Positions 16,148 through 25,697 are shown, numbered from the stretch's first letter. The stretch is DNA of 64,000 nucleotides from Clostridiales bacterium (GCA_017428545.1 JAFRQR010000008.1:1-64000); one strand, 5' to 3'. The notes: generated by a model from the letters alone, not told the origin. Translations and numbers: made by a program.

Positions 16148-17041
16148 ATGAGACCTGGTATGCCGGGACCGAAAAGCCCGAGAGAAAACAGAAACGATTT
16201 CAAAAAGCCGATGGGACCGAAGATGAAAAGGAACCCCTCGGCTGAGCGCTTTTCGGACAGAAAACCGGAAAGGGAAGAAAAAACTCCGACGGACGACCGT
16301 ATCGAGGGAAGAAATCCCGTGCTTGAAGCGATGCGCGCGGGCAGAACTTTCAATAAGATCTTTGTGGCTGCAAGATCAGAGAACGCCCGTCCGGATCCGA
16401 CGATGGCCAGGATCATCAATATGGCAAAAGAACTCCGTATCCCGATCATGGAAGTGCCGAAGGCAAGCCTTGACGATATGAGCCAGACCCATAACCATCA
16501 GGGGGTCATTGCCCAGGTCGCAAGCCACGAATATGTCGAGATCGATGACATGCTCGATCTGGCGGCGGAAAAGGGCGAGGCACCGCTTCTTCTGATCCTC
16601 GATGAACTGAAAGATGCCTATAATCTCGGTTCGATCCTTCGTATCGCCGATGCGGCAGGCGTCACGGGCGTCATTATTCCGCAGCACAGATCGATCGGAC
16701 TCGACTCCATGGTGGCCAAGGCCTCTGCCGGTGCGATCGAGTATGTGCCGGTTGCCAGGGTCACGAACCTTTCCCGAACGATCCTCGAACTGAAGGATAA
16801 GGGCTTCTGGATCGCGGGAACTGATGCGGAAGGAACCAATGAATACTTCGACGATGTCTGGTCCGGACCGATGGCGATCGTGATCGGGTCGGAAGGCGAA
16901 GGCATGAGTAAGAACATTAAGGATAAGTGCGACTTCCTGCTGTCGATCCCGATGGCGGGATCCGTCAACAGCCTGAATGCTGCAGTGGCAGCGGGAATCG
17001 TTGTTTTTGAGGCGGTAAAGCAGAGAAGAAAGGACAGCTGA
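16148..17041 (+). CDS. rlmB: 23S rRNA 2'-O-methyltransferase, TrmH/RlmB family
   Basis: A protein of 297 residues of the SpoU class. A disordered basic N-terminus of about 55 residues precedes the substrate-binding domain starting IEGRNPVLEAMRAG. The knotted catalytic domain includes LDELKDAYNLGSILRIADA, VIGSEGEGMS and IPMAGSVNSLNAAVAAGI, the three SpoU motifs. It methylates a ribose in 23S rRNA (G2251 in E. coli). A good AAAGGAG precedes the ATG, 11 nt after mrnC. The long N-terminal extension is unusual but the domain is intact. Confidence 0.93.
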   Translation: MRPGMPGPKSPRENRNDFKKPMGPKMKRNPSAERFSDRKPEREEKTPTDDRIEGRNPVLEAMRAGRTFNKIFVAARSENARPDPTMARIINMAKELRIPIMEVPKASLDDMSQTHNHQGVIAQVASHEYVEIDDMLDLAAEKGEAPLLLILDELKDAYNLGSILRIADAAGVTGVIIPQHRSIGLDSMVAKASAGAIEYVPVARVTNLSRTILELKDKGFWIAGTDAEGTNEYFDDVWSGPMAIVIGSEGEGMSKNIKDKCDFLLSIPMAGSVNSLNAAVAAGIVVFEAVKQRRKDS

Positions 17042-17043
17042 AT

Positions 17044-18366
17044 ATGAAGTTCTTTTCGGAAAAACTGCACATGCGTTCATGGACCCGGTGCTTTTCGGTC
17101 ATGCTCATGCTGTGCGTTTTTTCGGGGATACTTACATCCTGTTCCGGGAAGGGCTTTAAGAAAAACACGATCGATGTGCCGGAGATGGCGCGTATCGTGG
17201 CCGACTCTTTGGACGACATTTCACTGTCTGAATCCCTTTATGAAAGGATCCCGGATGATCAGAAGGACGGCATGACGTATTCGGAGTATCACGAATACAT
17301 CAGCGTGCTTTCGAACATGATCCCAAATCAGGGACGGGTGCTTACATTTGAGATCGTGGAGGGTGCGGAGAAGCAAAGGCTTCTTGAGGCGATGCTTTCC
17401 AACGATCCGGAAGAGTATTCCGATCTGATCATGAGCTGTATCCCGATCAAGGTGACGACGACGGGAGTGCGCAGAAGCGGAACTCCGATCTATTTCTATC
17501 TGCAGACGAAACCGGACGGAACCGTGTACCTCAACCGTTCCTGGGCAAAGAGCTGTATGGATCTTTATGCGTTTTCGGTCCACTATTTTGAAGCATACAC
17601 CAATGAGAACCTGACGGACGTGATCTCACTGATCCCGTATACGGAAACGGCGGAAACTCTTCCCGAGTCGGAAGATATCCTTCGTGAAAAGGGAAAGGAA
17701 ATGATCCGGTTCTACACACATAACGTCAAGTCCGATGAGAGCGATTATGAGATGATCTCCATCGACGCAACTAATCTTTTGTATTTGCAGCCGGAAGTCT
17801 ACGACAATCACCTTCACGTAAGTTCGAGACAGGTGCGTTTCAGAAGTGACTCGCAAGACGTCATCTCGGTCGTCGATCCGATCGAGAATGAACTGAAGAC
17901 GGCGGATCTTTATCTTTACTACAACAACAGAAGAACGGTCCGTATCGGGGACCACTCGGCACCGCTTCAGCTTAAGTCGATCTTCGGAGATCCGCTGACG
18001 GTCTCCTGCGGTCCGGTCATGGTACCTGCGGATAATATGGAGGACGGACTTCGAAATATCCTGATCCGCTACAAAGGATTTTCCATCACGGTCTATGGAG
18101 TCTACCACGGGGAAGACGACTGGACCGGAACGCTCGTGCATTTTGATATCTATTCATCGAGAAAAGTCGGTATCGGCAGCAACATGAGCCTCAACGATTC
18201 TTCCTGGGACGTGCTGTACCAGTATCCGTTTGCGGATCAGATGGGCTATGAACTTCAGGTTCTGGTCGACGGAGAGATCTATAAGCTTAAGATCGAGTTC
18301 GACAAGGAAAACAAAAACGAAGACGGCAGTTTCCCGATCCGTGCGATCAGCCTGAAACAGGAATGA
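17044..18366 (+). CDS. Lipoprotein of unknown function
   Basis: A protein of 440 residues. A basic start, a hydrophobic stretch near residues 18-35 and the lipobox LTSC show export and lipid attachment. The remainder is acidic with alternating strands and helices, including a domain with QLKSIFGDPLTVSCG that suggests an extracellular beta-rich fold. No catalytic motif is visible and I do not recognise the family. It starts 3 nt after rlmB, so it may be the last gene of the cysS operon. Confidence 0.75.
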   Translation: MKFFSEKLHMRSWTRCFSVMLMLCVFSGILTSCSGKGFKKNTIDVPEMARIVADSLDDISLSESLYERIPDDQKDGMTYSEYHEYISVLSNMIPNQGRVLTFEIVEGAEKQRLLEAMLSNDPEEYSDLIMSCIPIKVTTTGVRRSGTPIYFYLQTKPDGTVYLNRSWAKSCMDLYAFSVHYFEAYTNENLTDVISLIPYTETAETLPESEDILREKGKEMIRFYTHNVKSDESDYEMISIDATNLLYLQPEVYDNHLHVSSRQVRFRSDSQDVISVVDPIENELKTADLYLYYNNRRTVRIGDHSAPLQLKSIFGDPLTVSCGPVMVPADNMEDGLRNILIRYKGFSITVYGVYHGEDDWTGTLVHFDIYSSRKVGIGSNMSLNDSSWDVLYQYPFADQMGYELQVLVDGEIYKLKIEFDKENKNEDGSFPIRAISLKQE

Positions 18367-18379
18367 TAAAGTGAAAAAC

Positions 18380-19120
18380 TTACGGAAGAAGTATTTTTCT
18401 CAGTTCTTCGATCTCGCCTGAACTTAATTCGCAGGAAGTAAGGAAATTTCTTATATCTCCATGGTATTTTTCATCGAGGTGATCCAGAAGCATCTCCATG
18501 TTCGATGCATCACTTTTGTAGATGTGGTGCACGTTCGGCGCGGTCGCGGCGATCAGGGGCGCGACCAGATCTTTGACGTAGTCATAGGAAACGGCATAGT
18601 TTTCGATGACTTTTTTTCTTTCAACTCCGCAGAGCAGATAAAAGATCGCGGCGATCAGGCCGGTCCTGTCTTTTCCGTGCGCACAATGGAAAAGCACTGT
18701 TTTTCCCTGTTCTTTCAGGATCGTACGGAAAACTTCCGCGAAATAGGGTTTGCTGTTTTCAAACATCCATACATAAAGATGCCCCAGAGATGTTTTGATC
18801 GTGTCGACGATGATCCCGGTATTGATGTCATCTGCATTGATGCGCAGAAGCGGAATATTATAGTAGGTAAAGCGCGGGTCACTAAGGATCCGGTCCGGGT
18901 GGTTCTCCGCTTCGTCTTCGGAGCGAAGGTCGATCACGGCGCCGACGGGATAAGAAGAAAGCTCGGTTACGGCAGTATCTGAAAGATGATCCAGGGCATC
19001 GGAACGGATCAGGCGGTGATACGCCGTTACTTTTCCGTCTTTTGCCGTCATACCGCCCAGATCACGGGCGTTATGAAGTCCTTCGATCAGGATTCTTCCG
19101 GTTTTTTCATCAAAATTCAT
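18380..19120 (-). CDS. Tyrosine-protein phosphatase family protein
   Basis: A protein of 246 residues. The phosphatase loop HCAHGKDRTGL has the CX5R signature, preceded by the domain opening LHNARDLGGMTAKDG and DLRSEDEAENHP, as in the tyrosine phosphatase family of the IphP/LipA type. It removes phosphate from tyrosine, serine or phosphoinositide substrates; the real substrate is unknown. No signal peptide is seen. It is transcribed towards the lipoprotein gene and away from the response regulator, with no partner on its own strand. Confidence 0.88.
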   Translation of the reverse strand: MNFDEKTGRILIEGLHNARDLGGMTAKDGKVTAYHRLIRSDALDHLSDTAVTELSSYPVGAVIDLRSEDEAENHPDRILSDPRFTYYNIPLLRINADDINTGIIVDTIKTSLGHLYVWMFENSKPYFAEVFRTILKEQGKTVLFHCAHGKDRTGLIAAIFYLLCGVERKKVIENYAVSYDYVKDLVAPLIAATAPNVHHIYKSDASNMEMLLDHLDEKYHGDIRNFLTSCELSSGEIEELRKILLP

Positions 19121-19239
19121 ACCGCTACCTTCTTTCCGAAAAGAATTATATCACCGGGACAGGTGCTTTTCCTAACGAAACAGTAAGAAATCTCAAAAAT
19201 ATGGTATGATATTAAAAGTGAGTTTAAGAGGGTAATAAT

Positions 19240-19920
19240 ATGAAAAAGATACTGATCATTGAAGACAACACCGAGATCAACCACCTGATCGCAGATGCAT
19301 TGAAAAAAGCAGGCTACGAGACAAAGCAGGCATTCTCCGGAACAGAAGCGCTCCTTTATTATGAAAAAGAAGATTATGATCTGGTCCTTATGGACATGAT
19401 GCTGCCGGGCCTTTGCGGAGATGAGCTTTTCCCGAAGATGAAGGCGATCAAAGATACGCCGGTCATCGTCGTTTCCGCCAAGGACGAGATGGATACCAAG
19501 GTCGAGATGCTGACATCCGGTGCCGAGGACTATATCACGAAGCCGTTTGAGATCCCGGAACTCCTCGCCAGAGTCGCCGTACAGATCCGCCGCGTTTCCC
19601 AAAAGAGCGGGGAGGCGACCGGAGGACAGCTCAACTATAAGGAGCTGACACTCGATGAGACATCTTTTACGGTCATGGTCAACGATAACGAAGTCCAGCT
19701 GACCAAAAGAGAGTTTCAGATCCTGGCCCTTCTGGTCTCGCACCCGAAGCGTGTTTTTACGAAGCAGGATATCTACGACTGTGCATGGAATGAGATCTAT
19801 ATCGGCGAAGATAAGACGATCAATGTCCACATCAGTAATATAAGAAAAAAACTTAAGGAGTTTACGGATACCGAATTCATCGAAACGGTATGGGGCATCG
19901 GATATAAACTTGCGAAATAA
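19240..19920 (+). CDS. OmpR-family response regulator
   Basis: A protein of 226 residues. The receiver domain has the acidic pair IEDN near residue 8, the phosphoacceptor in DLVLMDMMLPG near residue 51, and the conserved lysine in ITKPFE. The C-terminal winged helix carries FQILALLVSHPKRVFTKQDIY and VHISNIRKKL. It is the first gene of a cassette with three ABC ATPases, two permeases and, at the end, a sensor kinase, which suggests control of resistance to cell-envelope-active peptides. An extended -10 TGGTATGAT lies at 19202-19210. Confidence 0.95.
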   Translation: MKKILIIEDNTEINHLIADALKKAGYETKQAFSGTEALLYYEKEDYDLVLMDMMLPGLCGDELFPKMKAIKDTPVIVVSAKDEMDTKVEMLTSGAEDYITKPFEIPELLARVAVQIRRVSQKSGEATGGQLNYKELTLDETSFTVMVNDNEVQLTKREFQILALLVSHPKRVFTKQDIYDCAWNEIYIGEDKTINVHISNIRKKLKEFTDTEFIETVWGIGYKLAK

Positions 19921-19929
19921 GGAGAGTGT

Positions 19930-20847
19930 TTGCGCATGGGTATTATTCTTGAAACAGATAAGATCACAAAAGCGTATGGCGGTTTTCTTGCCGTCAACCA
20001 GGTCTCCATTCATGTTGAAAGGGGCGAGGTCTACGGATTGATCGGCAGAAACGGTGCCGGTAAGACGACACTTCTTAAGATGATCGCCAATCTGGCCACA
20101 CCGACTTCGGGTACCTATTCTATCTATGACGCAAACGGACAGAAGTCTCCTTCCATGAGATCGAAGATCGGTGTCCTGATCGAGGATCCGGGCGTTTTTC
20201 AGAACCTTAATGCTTTTCAGAATTTAAAGGCAAAAGCGATCGCGGCGGGAATCAAGAATGACAGATACTTAAACGATCTTTTGGCTTTTGTAGGTCTATA
20301 CGGCGTCGGAAAAAAGCCGGTAAAGAACTTTTCTTTAGGTATGCGCCAGCGTCTGGGAATTGCGATCGCGATGGTCAACGATCCGGAACTGATGCTTCTT
20401 GACGAGCCGATCAACGGACTGGATCCTCAGGGCATCGCGGAAGTCCGAAACCTGATCCATAGACTTTGTGTCGAAAAGCACATCTCTATCATCATCTCCA
20501 GCCACATCCTCGAAGAACTCTCGAAGGTGGCCAACCGTTACGGCATCATCCATAACGGTGTCCTTATGGCAGAGGCTACAAACGAAGAGCTTTTGTCCCG
20601 CTGCCGGCCGCGCCTTTTCCTGAAAACATCGGATAATGATGCAGCTTCGGCTGTTTTAAGAGAACTCGGTATCAACGATTTCTCCGTTGTTGATGATCAT
20701 ATTGAGGTCAGAGAACGCGCGCAAGAGGGCGGTGCGATCTCGATGGCACTGGCGCAGAAAGGTATCCAGACTCTGGAGATGCGTACGGAAGGACAGTCTG
20801 TTGAAGATTACTATTTCCATCTGACAGGAGGTGCCTCTTATGTCTAA
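19930..20847 (+). CDS. ABC transporter ATP-binding protein 1
   Basis: A protein of 305 residues with Walker A GRNGAGKTT, signature FSLGMRQRL and Walker B LMLLDEPINGLDPQG, followed by the C-terminal extension common in bacitracin and lantibiotic-immunity ATPases (BcrA type). TTG at 19930 has GGAG five bases upstream; ATG at 19936 is the alternative. It overlaps the permease gene that follows. The three ATPases of this cluster are clear paralogues, so the cassette arose by local duplication. Confidence 0.93.
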   Translation: MRMGIILETDKITKAYGGFLAVNQVSIHVERGEVYGLIGRNGAGKTTLLKMIANLATPTSGTYSIYDANGQKSPSMRSKIGVLIEDPGVFQNLNAFQNLKAKAIAAGIKNDRYLNDLLAFVGLYGVGKKPVKNFSLGMRQRLGIAIAMVNDPELMLLDEPINGLDPQGIAEVRNLIHRLCVEKHISIIISSHILEELSKVANRYGIIHNGVLMAEATNEELLSRCRPRLFLKTSDNDAASAVLRELGINDFSVVDDHIEVRERAQEGGAISMALAQKGIQTLEMRTEGQSVEDYYFHLTGGASYV

Positions 20848-21646
20848 TATTTTCCGTATGCATATGTACCGCGCTTCAAAAGCGGTCTCCACATACGTCA
20901 TTCTCATCATTCTTGCAGCATCGCTGTTCATGACGCTCGGCCTCCTCGTTATCGCTTATGATAATCCTCTGACGGCTATGGTTACTGTGACCATGACCGA
21001 ATCAGGTCTTGAGATCAACCGTTTGACGCCGACGATCGTGCACATGTTTTATATTCAATCATCCAATACCTACCTGATCCTTGTGACGGTCTTTGCCGTG
21101 ATCTTTACAAATTGCGATTTTACCAGGGGTTTTGCCAAGAATACATATTCGATGTTCGAAAGCAGAAGAACTCTGGTCTTTTCCAAATGGCTGGCGCTCG
21201 TAACATGCATTTCTGCAAGCTACATCGTTTATTCCTTTGCCGGTCTGGGGCTTTCCGCGGTATGCGTCAAGGCTTTTGAATCTGCAAGATGGGGCGATTA
21301 CTGGGTTGGGTTCTTTGTGACCTACCTTTGCCTGATCTCTCTGGTCACGATGGTATTCTGGATCACTTCTTTATTTAAGAGTCCGGCGGGCGGTATGGTC
21401 ATCGGTATCCTTATCTCTTCAGGAACGTTCGCATTGATCGAGATCCTGATCGCGGGATTGTTTGCCAGAACCACGCATCTGGATATTAACCTTGCCGATT
21501 ACTTTTTGGACTATGCTTTTATGAGTTATAACGGGAGCATCGGAACCTCTGCGACGATCCGTACGATCTGCGTAGCCCTGGTATATCTGGGATTGGCACT
21601 GACCATGTCGGTATTCCTTTCCGACAGAAAAGATGTCAACGTCTGA
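20840..21646 (+). CDS. ABC-2 type permease 1
   Basis: A protein of 268 residues with six hydrophobic segments, typical of ABC-2 permeases: one near residues 13-35, one near 67-80, and four in the second half ending LYLGLALTMSVFLSDRKD. The start at 20840 is placed nine bases after AGGAGG and overlaps the end of ATPase 1, so the two are made together. It should form the membrane channel for that ATPase, probably exporting an antimicrobial peptide. Substrate not shown by sequence. Confidence 0.85.
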   Translation: MSNIFRMHMYRASKAVSTYVILIILAASLFMTLGLLVIAYDNPLTAMVTVTMTESGLEINRLTPTIVHMFYIQSSNTYLILVTVFAVIFTNCDFTRGFAKNTYSMFESRRTLVFSKWLALVTCISASYIVYSFAGLGLSAVCVKAFESARWGDYWVGFFVTYLCLISLVTMVFWITSLFKSPAGGMVIGILISSGTFALIEILIAGLFARTTHLDINLADYFLDYAFMSYNGSIGTSATIRTICVALVYLGLALTMSVFLSDRKDVNV

Positions 21647-21650
21647 CCGC

Positions 21651-21667
21651 TTAACCTTTTCTTAAAC
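21651..21667 (+). promoter_or_regulatory. Possible response-regulator box
   Basis: TTAACCTTTTC and TTAAACATTTC are arranged head to tail with an 11-bp period before the second transporter pair, the spacing used by OmpR-type dimers. TACAAT at 21721-21726 may be the -10 element. Binding by the regulator at 19240 is inference. Confidence 0.35.
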
Positions 21668-21755
21668 ATTTCTTTTGGAATACTAAACTTCTCCTTGGCG
21701 ATTGATTAGGATTTGTTTTCTACAATGAATTCGTAAACACAAGGAGGAGACAACA

Positions 21756-22667
21756 ATGGATTACATTCTTACAACCAATGAATTGACCAAACAGTATGGA
21801 TCGTACAAAGCTTCCAACGAAGTATCCATCCACGTACAGCGCGGAGCGATCTATGGTCTGATCGGCAGAAACGGTGCCGGTAAAACAACATTGATGAAAA
21901 TGATCGGCGGACTTTCCCGCCCGACTTCCGGATCTTATGAGATCCGCGGCAAGAACGGAGAAACAACAGAAAAGATGATGTCGAAGGTCGGCATCCTGAT
22001 CGAAGCTCCCGGACTTTACCCGAATATGACGGCGATGCAGAACCTGACCACAAAAGCGATCGCGCTCGGCATCAAAGATAAGAAGTACTTAATGGGCCTT
22101 CTTGAGGAAGTCGGACTTGCCGATACAGGTAAGAAGAAAGCAAAGCAGTTCTCCCTCGGTATGAAGCAGCGCCTCGGAATCGCGATGGCACTTGTTAACA
22201 AACCGGAACTTCTGATCCTCGACGAACCGATCAACGGTCTTGACCCGCAAGGTATCGCGGAAATGAGAAACATTCTCCATCACCTTTGCTACGACCGCGG
22301 CATCACGATCCTGATCTCCAGCCATATCCTCGACGAACTCTCTAAGGTAGCTACCCAGTACGGTATCATCCACGAGGGAACGCTTCTTGAAGAAGAGAGC
22401 AAGGAAGAGCTTTTCAGCAAGTGCTGCGAAAGACTCGAACTTAAGACCAACGATATCAGCAAGACTCTCGAGATCTTAAACGCTATGGGATTTTCCAAGA
22501 TCGAAGTCAAAGATGACGCGATCAATATCTATGAGCGTCTGAATGAAAGCGGTGCGATCACGATAGCTCTGGCAAAAGAAAATGTCCAGACCAATGAGAT
22601 CGCCTTAAAGACAGAGGCACTTGAAGACTACTACTTCCAGCTGACAGGAGGAAAAGAAAATGTTTAA
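21756..22667 (+). CDS. ABC transporter ATP-binding protein 2
   Basis: A protein of 303 residues, paralogue of the ATPases at 19930 and 23598. Walker A GRNGAGKTT, signature FSLGMKQRL and Walker B LLILDEPINGLDPQG are intact, and the same C-terminal extension ends EDYYFQLTGG. AAGGAGGAG lies upstream of the ATG. A 109-bp gap with a possible promoter separates it from permease 1, so this pair can be expressed on its own. It overlaps its permease by eight bases. Confidence 0.93.
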   Translation: MDYILTTNELTKQYGSYKASNEVSIHVQRGAIYGLIGRNGAGKTTLMKMIGGLSRPTSGSYEIRGKNGETTEKMMSKVGILIEAPGLYPNMTAMQNLTTKAIALGIKDKKYLMGLLEEVGLADTGKKKAKQFSLGMKQRLGIAMALVNKPELLILDEPINGLDPQGIAEMRNILHHLCYDRGITILISSHILDELSKVATQYGIIHEGTLLEEESKEELFSKCCERLELKTNDISKTLEILNAMGFSKIEVKDDAINIYERLNESGAITIALAKENVQTNEIALKTEALEDYYFQLTGGKENV

Positions 22668-23460
22668 TCTGATCAAAATGAACCTGTACCGTATGAGCCG
22701 TGCGGTATCGACATGGGTAATCGCTATCATAACGGTCTGCTTCGCATTTATGCAGTTCGGCTCTCTGAAACTGATCTTTGACGATCCTTTTAATATGTTT
22801 GACGGAAGTGCTTCTTCCATGGTCTCTTTTGATAGACTTGACGGAGTATCTGCCGTGAGTACATTCCTCCAGAACAGTAACGTTCTCATTATCCTTGCCG
22901 TATTCGTAGTGCTTTTCGCAAATGCGGAACACAAGTGCGGCTTTGATAAGAACCTGATCGGCCTTTCCAAGAACAGATGGAAGCAGACACTTGCCAGATG
23001 GATCTCCGCTGTGATCGGTATGACAGCACTCATCGCAGTAGGCTTTGGCGTAATGTTCGGCCTGACGGCACTTTTCGTTGATGCTTTCACACTGGGAAGC
23101 GCAGTGGCTATGTTTAAGTCTCTCGGCCTTATGTACTTAGGTGCAGTGGCATTCTCTGCGATCTTCTTCTTCTTCACGACACTCTTCAACAATTCTGTCG
23201 GCGGTGTCGTATCTTCCCTGGTCATCTCCCTCGGTATCTTCTCTCTCATCGAGATGCTCCTGGACATGGCAGTAAAGAAGATCTTCTCCAGCCCGAAGGT
23301 CCTTCCGACAGACATCTTCTACGACAGTGTCTTCATGAATTTCTCTCATGCTGATGCAAGCACCAAGGCGATCCTGATCTTCGCCGGCATCAGTGTGGCA
23401 TATATCGCACTCTCCCTTTTCGGAAGCATGATGCTTCAGCAGAAGAGAGATGTGAAATAA
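22660..23460 (+). CDS. ABC-2 type permease 2
   Basis: A protein of 266 residues with six hydrophobic segments, paralogous to permease 1 (both begin with a short motif of the form NxxRM followed by SRAVSTWVI or SKAVSTYVI). It pairs with ATPase 2. A strong terminator follows its stop codon, so the second transporter pair ends one transcript. Confidence 0.85.
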   Translation: MFNLIKMNLYRMSRAVSTWVIAIITVCFAFMQFGSLKLIFDDPFNMFDGSASSMVSFDRLDGVSAVSTFLQNSNVLIILAVFVVLFANAEHKCGFDKNLIGLSKNRWKQTLARWISAVIGMTALIAVGFGVMFGLTALFVDAFTLGSAVAMFKSLGLMYLGAVAFSAIFFFFTTLFNNSVGGVVSSLVISLGIFSLIEMLLDMAVKKIFSSPKVLPTDIFYDSVFMNFSHADASTKAILIFAGISVAYIALSLFGSMMLQQKRDVK

Positions 23461-23499
23461 CTTAGCAGGATCTGACCTATAATAATACCCTCTTAACCC

Positions 23500-23545
23500 G
23501 AAAATAGAACACCCTCCTCCTTGGGACAGTGTTCTATTTTCTTTC
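23500..23545 (+). terminator. Terminator after permease 2
   Basis: GAAAATAGAACAC pairs perfectly with GTGTTCTATTTTC (13 bp), followed by TTTCC. It separates the second transporter pair from the third ATPase and kinase. Confidence 0.85.
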
Positions 23546-23597
23546 CAAAGGGAATGCTTTATAATGAACAGGATGGTTTTATCCACGGAGGTTTGAG

Positions 23598-24512
23598 TTG
23601 GAATACTTATTGGAAACCGATAATATCACGAAAAAGTACGGACCGCTCGTAGCCGTCGATCACGTTTCGATCCGCCTGAAACAGGGCGAGATCTATGGCC
23701 TGATCGGCAGAAACGGCGCAGGTAAAACGACACTTCTTAAGATGCTGGCGGGGCTTGCCAAGCCGACCGAAGGGAGCTTTACGATCTTCGGCGAAAGCGA
23801 AGAGAAGACCGCCCGTATGCGCGACCGCGTCGGTGTACTTATCGAGACCCCCGGTCTTTATCCGAACTTAAATGCCATGGCGAATATGAAGATCATGGCC
23901 ATGATCCTGGGCGAAAACGATGAATCCTATCTTCAGGAACTTCTCGATGCCGTCGGCCTTTCAGGTGTCGGCAAGCGTAAGGTCAAGGCGTTCTCCATGG
24001 GTATGAAGCAGCGCCTCGGCATTGCCATGAGTCTTGTCGGACATCCGGATATCCTTCTTTTGGACGAACCGATCAATGGTCTGGATCCGCAGGGTATCGT
24101 AGAAGTCCGTGAGCTGATCAGCCGGCTCAACAAAGAAAGAAACATCACGATCCTCATTTCTTCGCATATCCTGGAAGAACTGTCCAAGATCGTTACGAGA
24201 TACGGCATCATCCATAACGGCAGGATCATCGACCAGTTCTCGCAGGCTGAACTTCTCAGACGTTGCCAGGAGAGGATCGAGATCCGTCCTAGTGACACGA
24301 CGAAGGCGGTCACCGTCATCGAAAAGATGGGTATTTCTGACTTTAAGGTCGTGGATAACAGTGTCATCCAGATCTTCGAAAGACTTGAAGACAGCGGAGA
24401 GATCGTGCTGGAACTTGCCAAGAACAATATTAAGACACTCAATATTTCCGTAAAGAACGAGAACCTCGAGGATTACTTCCTTGCGGTCACCGGCGGCGCA
24501 AATGTGAGATAA
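23598..24512 (+). CDS. ABC transporter ATP-binding protein 3, no permease partner
   Basis: A protein of 304 residues with Walker A GRNGAGKTT, signature FSMGMKQRL and Walker B LLLDEPINGLDPQG. It starts with TTG, preceded by CGGAGG. Unlike ATPases 1 and 2 no permease follows; the next gene is the sensor kinase, 12 nt away. It may share one of the two permeases, form part of sensing, or have lost its partner. A TATAAT at 23560-23565 lies between the terminator and the start. Confidence 0.93.
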   Translation: MEYLLETDNITKKYGPLVAVDHVSIRLKQGEIYGLIGRNGAGKTTLLKMLAGLAKPTEGSFTIFGESEEKTARMRDRVGVLIETPGLYPNLNAMANMKIMAMILGENDESYLQELLDAVGLSGVGKRKVKAFSMGMKQRLGIAMSLVGHPDILLLDEPINGLDPQGIVEVRELISRLNKERNITILISSHILEELSKIVTRYGIIHNGRIIDQFSQAELLRRCQERIEIRPSDTTKAVTVIEKMGISDFKVVDNSVIQIFERLEDSGEIVLELAKNNIKTLNISVKNENLEDYFLAVTGGANVR

Positions 24513-24524
24513 GGAGAAGCAGCC

Positions 24525-25466
24525 ATGATTCTTTGGGGTATCATTTCAACCGCTATCGCGCTGACACTTCTGATCGCTCTTGTCCATTACCGGTCCCAGA
24601 TCAGAAAGAACTGCCAGCAGCTCGAAGTCATGCAGAATCATACGACGAACCAGAGGCTTACGGCAGAAGTGCCGTATAAAGAGATCAACGAGATGGTCTC
24701 GCGCATGAACGATATCTGCAATAAATATCAGGAAGAAAAGATCGCCATCGAAAGAAACGAGAATAATCTTAAGGAAGCGATCGCAAATCTTTCTCATGAC
24801 ATCAGAACACCGCTGACGTCTCTGGACGGATATGTACAGCTTCTGGTCATGACGGATTCCCAGGAAGAAAAAGAACATTATCTTCAGATCATCAAGAACC
24901 GTATCTCCAGCCTGAAGGAACTTCTGGAAGAGCTGTTTACTTACACGAAGATGCAGGATCAGAGTTATGAACTGTCCGTCGTTCCCATGGACGGAAGACA
25001 GTGCATCTGCGAGACGGTCCTTTCTTTCTACGAAGATTTCGAGACCAGGGGACTTACTCCGGAGGTATCCTTCTGCGAAGAAGAGCTGCCGATCATTGCC
25101 AATGAGGTCGCGCTTTGCCGTGTCGTCCAGAATCTTGTAAAGAATGCGCTGGTCCATGGCCAGAAGCGCCTCGGCATGACGCTCGAAAAGCAGGACGGAA
25201 AGCTTCACTTTACTTGTTTTAACGATAAAAAGCCGGGTGAGGTGATCGAGGTCGACCAGATCTTCGACCGTTTCTATAAGGGCGATAAGGCAAGGACCTC
25301 CACTTCCACGGGCCTCGGACTTGCGATCGCCAAGGGTCTTGTCGAGCGTATGAAAGGCACGATCACAGCCCAGGTGAAAGATGAACTGTTCATCATCGAG
25401 ATCCTGCTTCCTCTGTCGGAAAAGGCGGTTTCCGAAAAAGAGCGAAATGTTGCAAAAGACCATTGA
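24525..25466 (+). CDS. Sensor histidine kinase
   Basis: A protein of 313 residues with one N-terminal membrane helix (residues about 3-20) and almost no extracellular part. The H box is NLSHDIRTPLTSLDGY, the N box LVKNALVHG and the G box GLGLAIAKGLVERM. Kinases that lack an input domain and sit beside BceAB-type transporters often sense through the transporter. It is the likely partner of the response regulator at 19240, although five genes stand between them. AAGGAGAAG precedes the ATG. Confidence 0.93.
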   Translation: MILWGIISTAIALTLLIALVHYRSQIRKNCQQLEVMQNHTTNQRLTAEVPYKEINEMVSRMNDICNKYQEEKIAIERNENNLKEAIANLSHDIRTPLTSLDGYVQLLVMTDSQEEKEHYLQIIKNRISSLKELLEELFTYTKMQDQSYELSVVPMDGRQCICETVLSFYEDFETRGLTPEVSFCEEELPIIANEVALCRVVQNLVKNALVHGQKRLGMTLEKQDGKLHFTCFNDKKPGEVIEVDQIFDRFYKGDKARTSTSTGLGLAIAKGLVERMKGTITAQVKDELFIIEILLPLSEKAVSEKERNVAKDH

Positions 25467-25491
25467 CAAGATGGTATTCAAGGTCTAAAAT
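25463..25491 (+). promoter_or_regulatory. Promoter of tRNA-Arg
   Basis: TTGACA at 25463-25468 and TAAAAT at 25486-25491 with a 17-nt spacer, about 33 nt before the tRNA. The -35 box lies inside the last codons of the kinase gene. Confidence 0.8.
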
Positions 25492-25523
25492 ACATCATGC
25501 TGTGCAAGCGGCATGAAATATTT

Positions 25524-25600
25524 GCGCCCGTAGCTCAACTGGATAGAGTGTCTGACTACGGATCAGAAGGTTGTGGATTCGATCTCTGCCGGGCGCGCCA
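25524..25600 (+). tRNA. tRNA-Arg (anticodon ACG)
   Basis: The acceptor stem GCGCCCG/CGGGCGC closes the cloverleaf. The anticodon stem TCTGA/TCAGA holds the loop CTACGGA with anticodon ACG at 25558-25560, and the T loop is TTCGATC. CCA is encoded at 25598-25600. ACG is normally edited to ICG and reads CGT, CGC and CGA arginine codons. Confidence 0.95.
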
Positions 25601-25609
25601 GATGAAAGG

Positions 25610-25640
25610 GAACTGCCTGAAAATGGCGGTTCTTTTTTTT
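25610..25640 (+). terminator. Terminator of tRNA-Arg
   Basis: GAACTGCC pairs with GGCGGTTC across a six-base loop, followed by eight T residues. Confidence 0.92.
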
Positions 25641-25697
25641 CATCCGCCCGGATAGTGCTTTTCGCAAGGTGCGTTACCGGCGCTTGGGAAAATAAGA

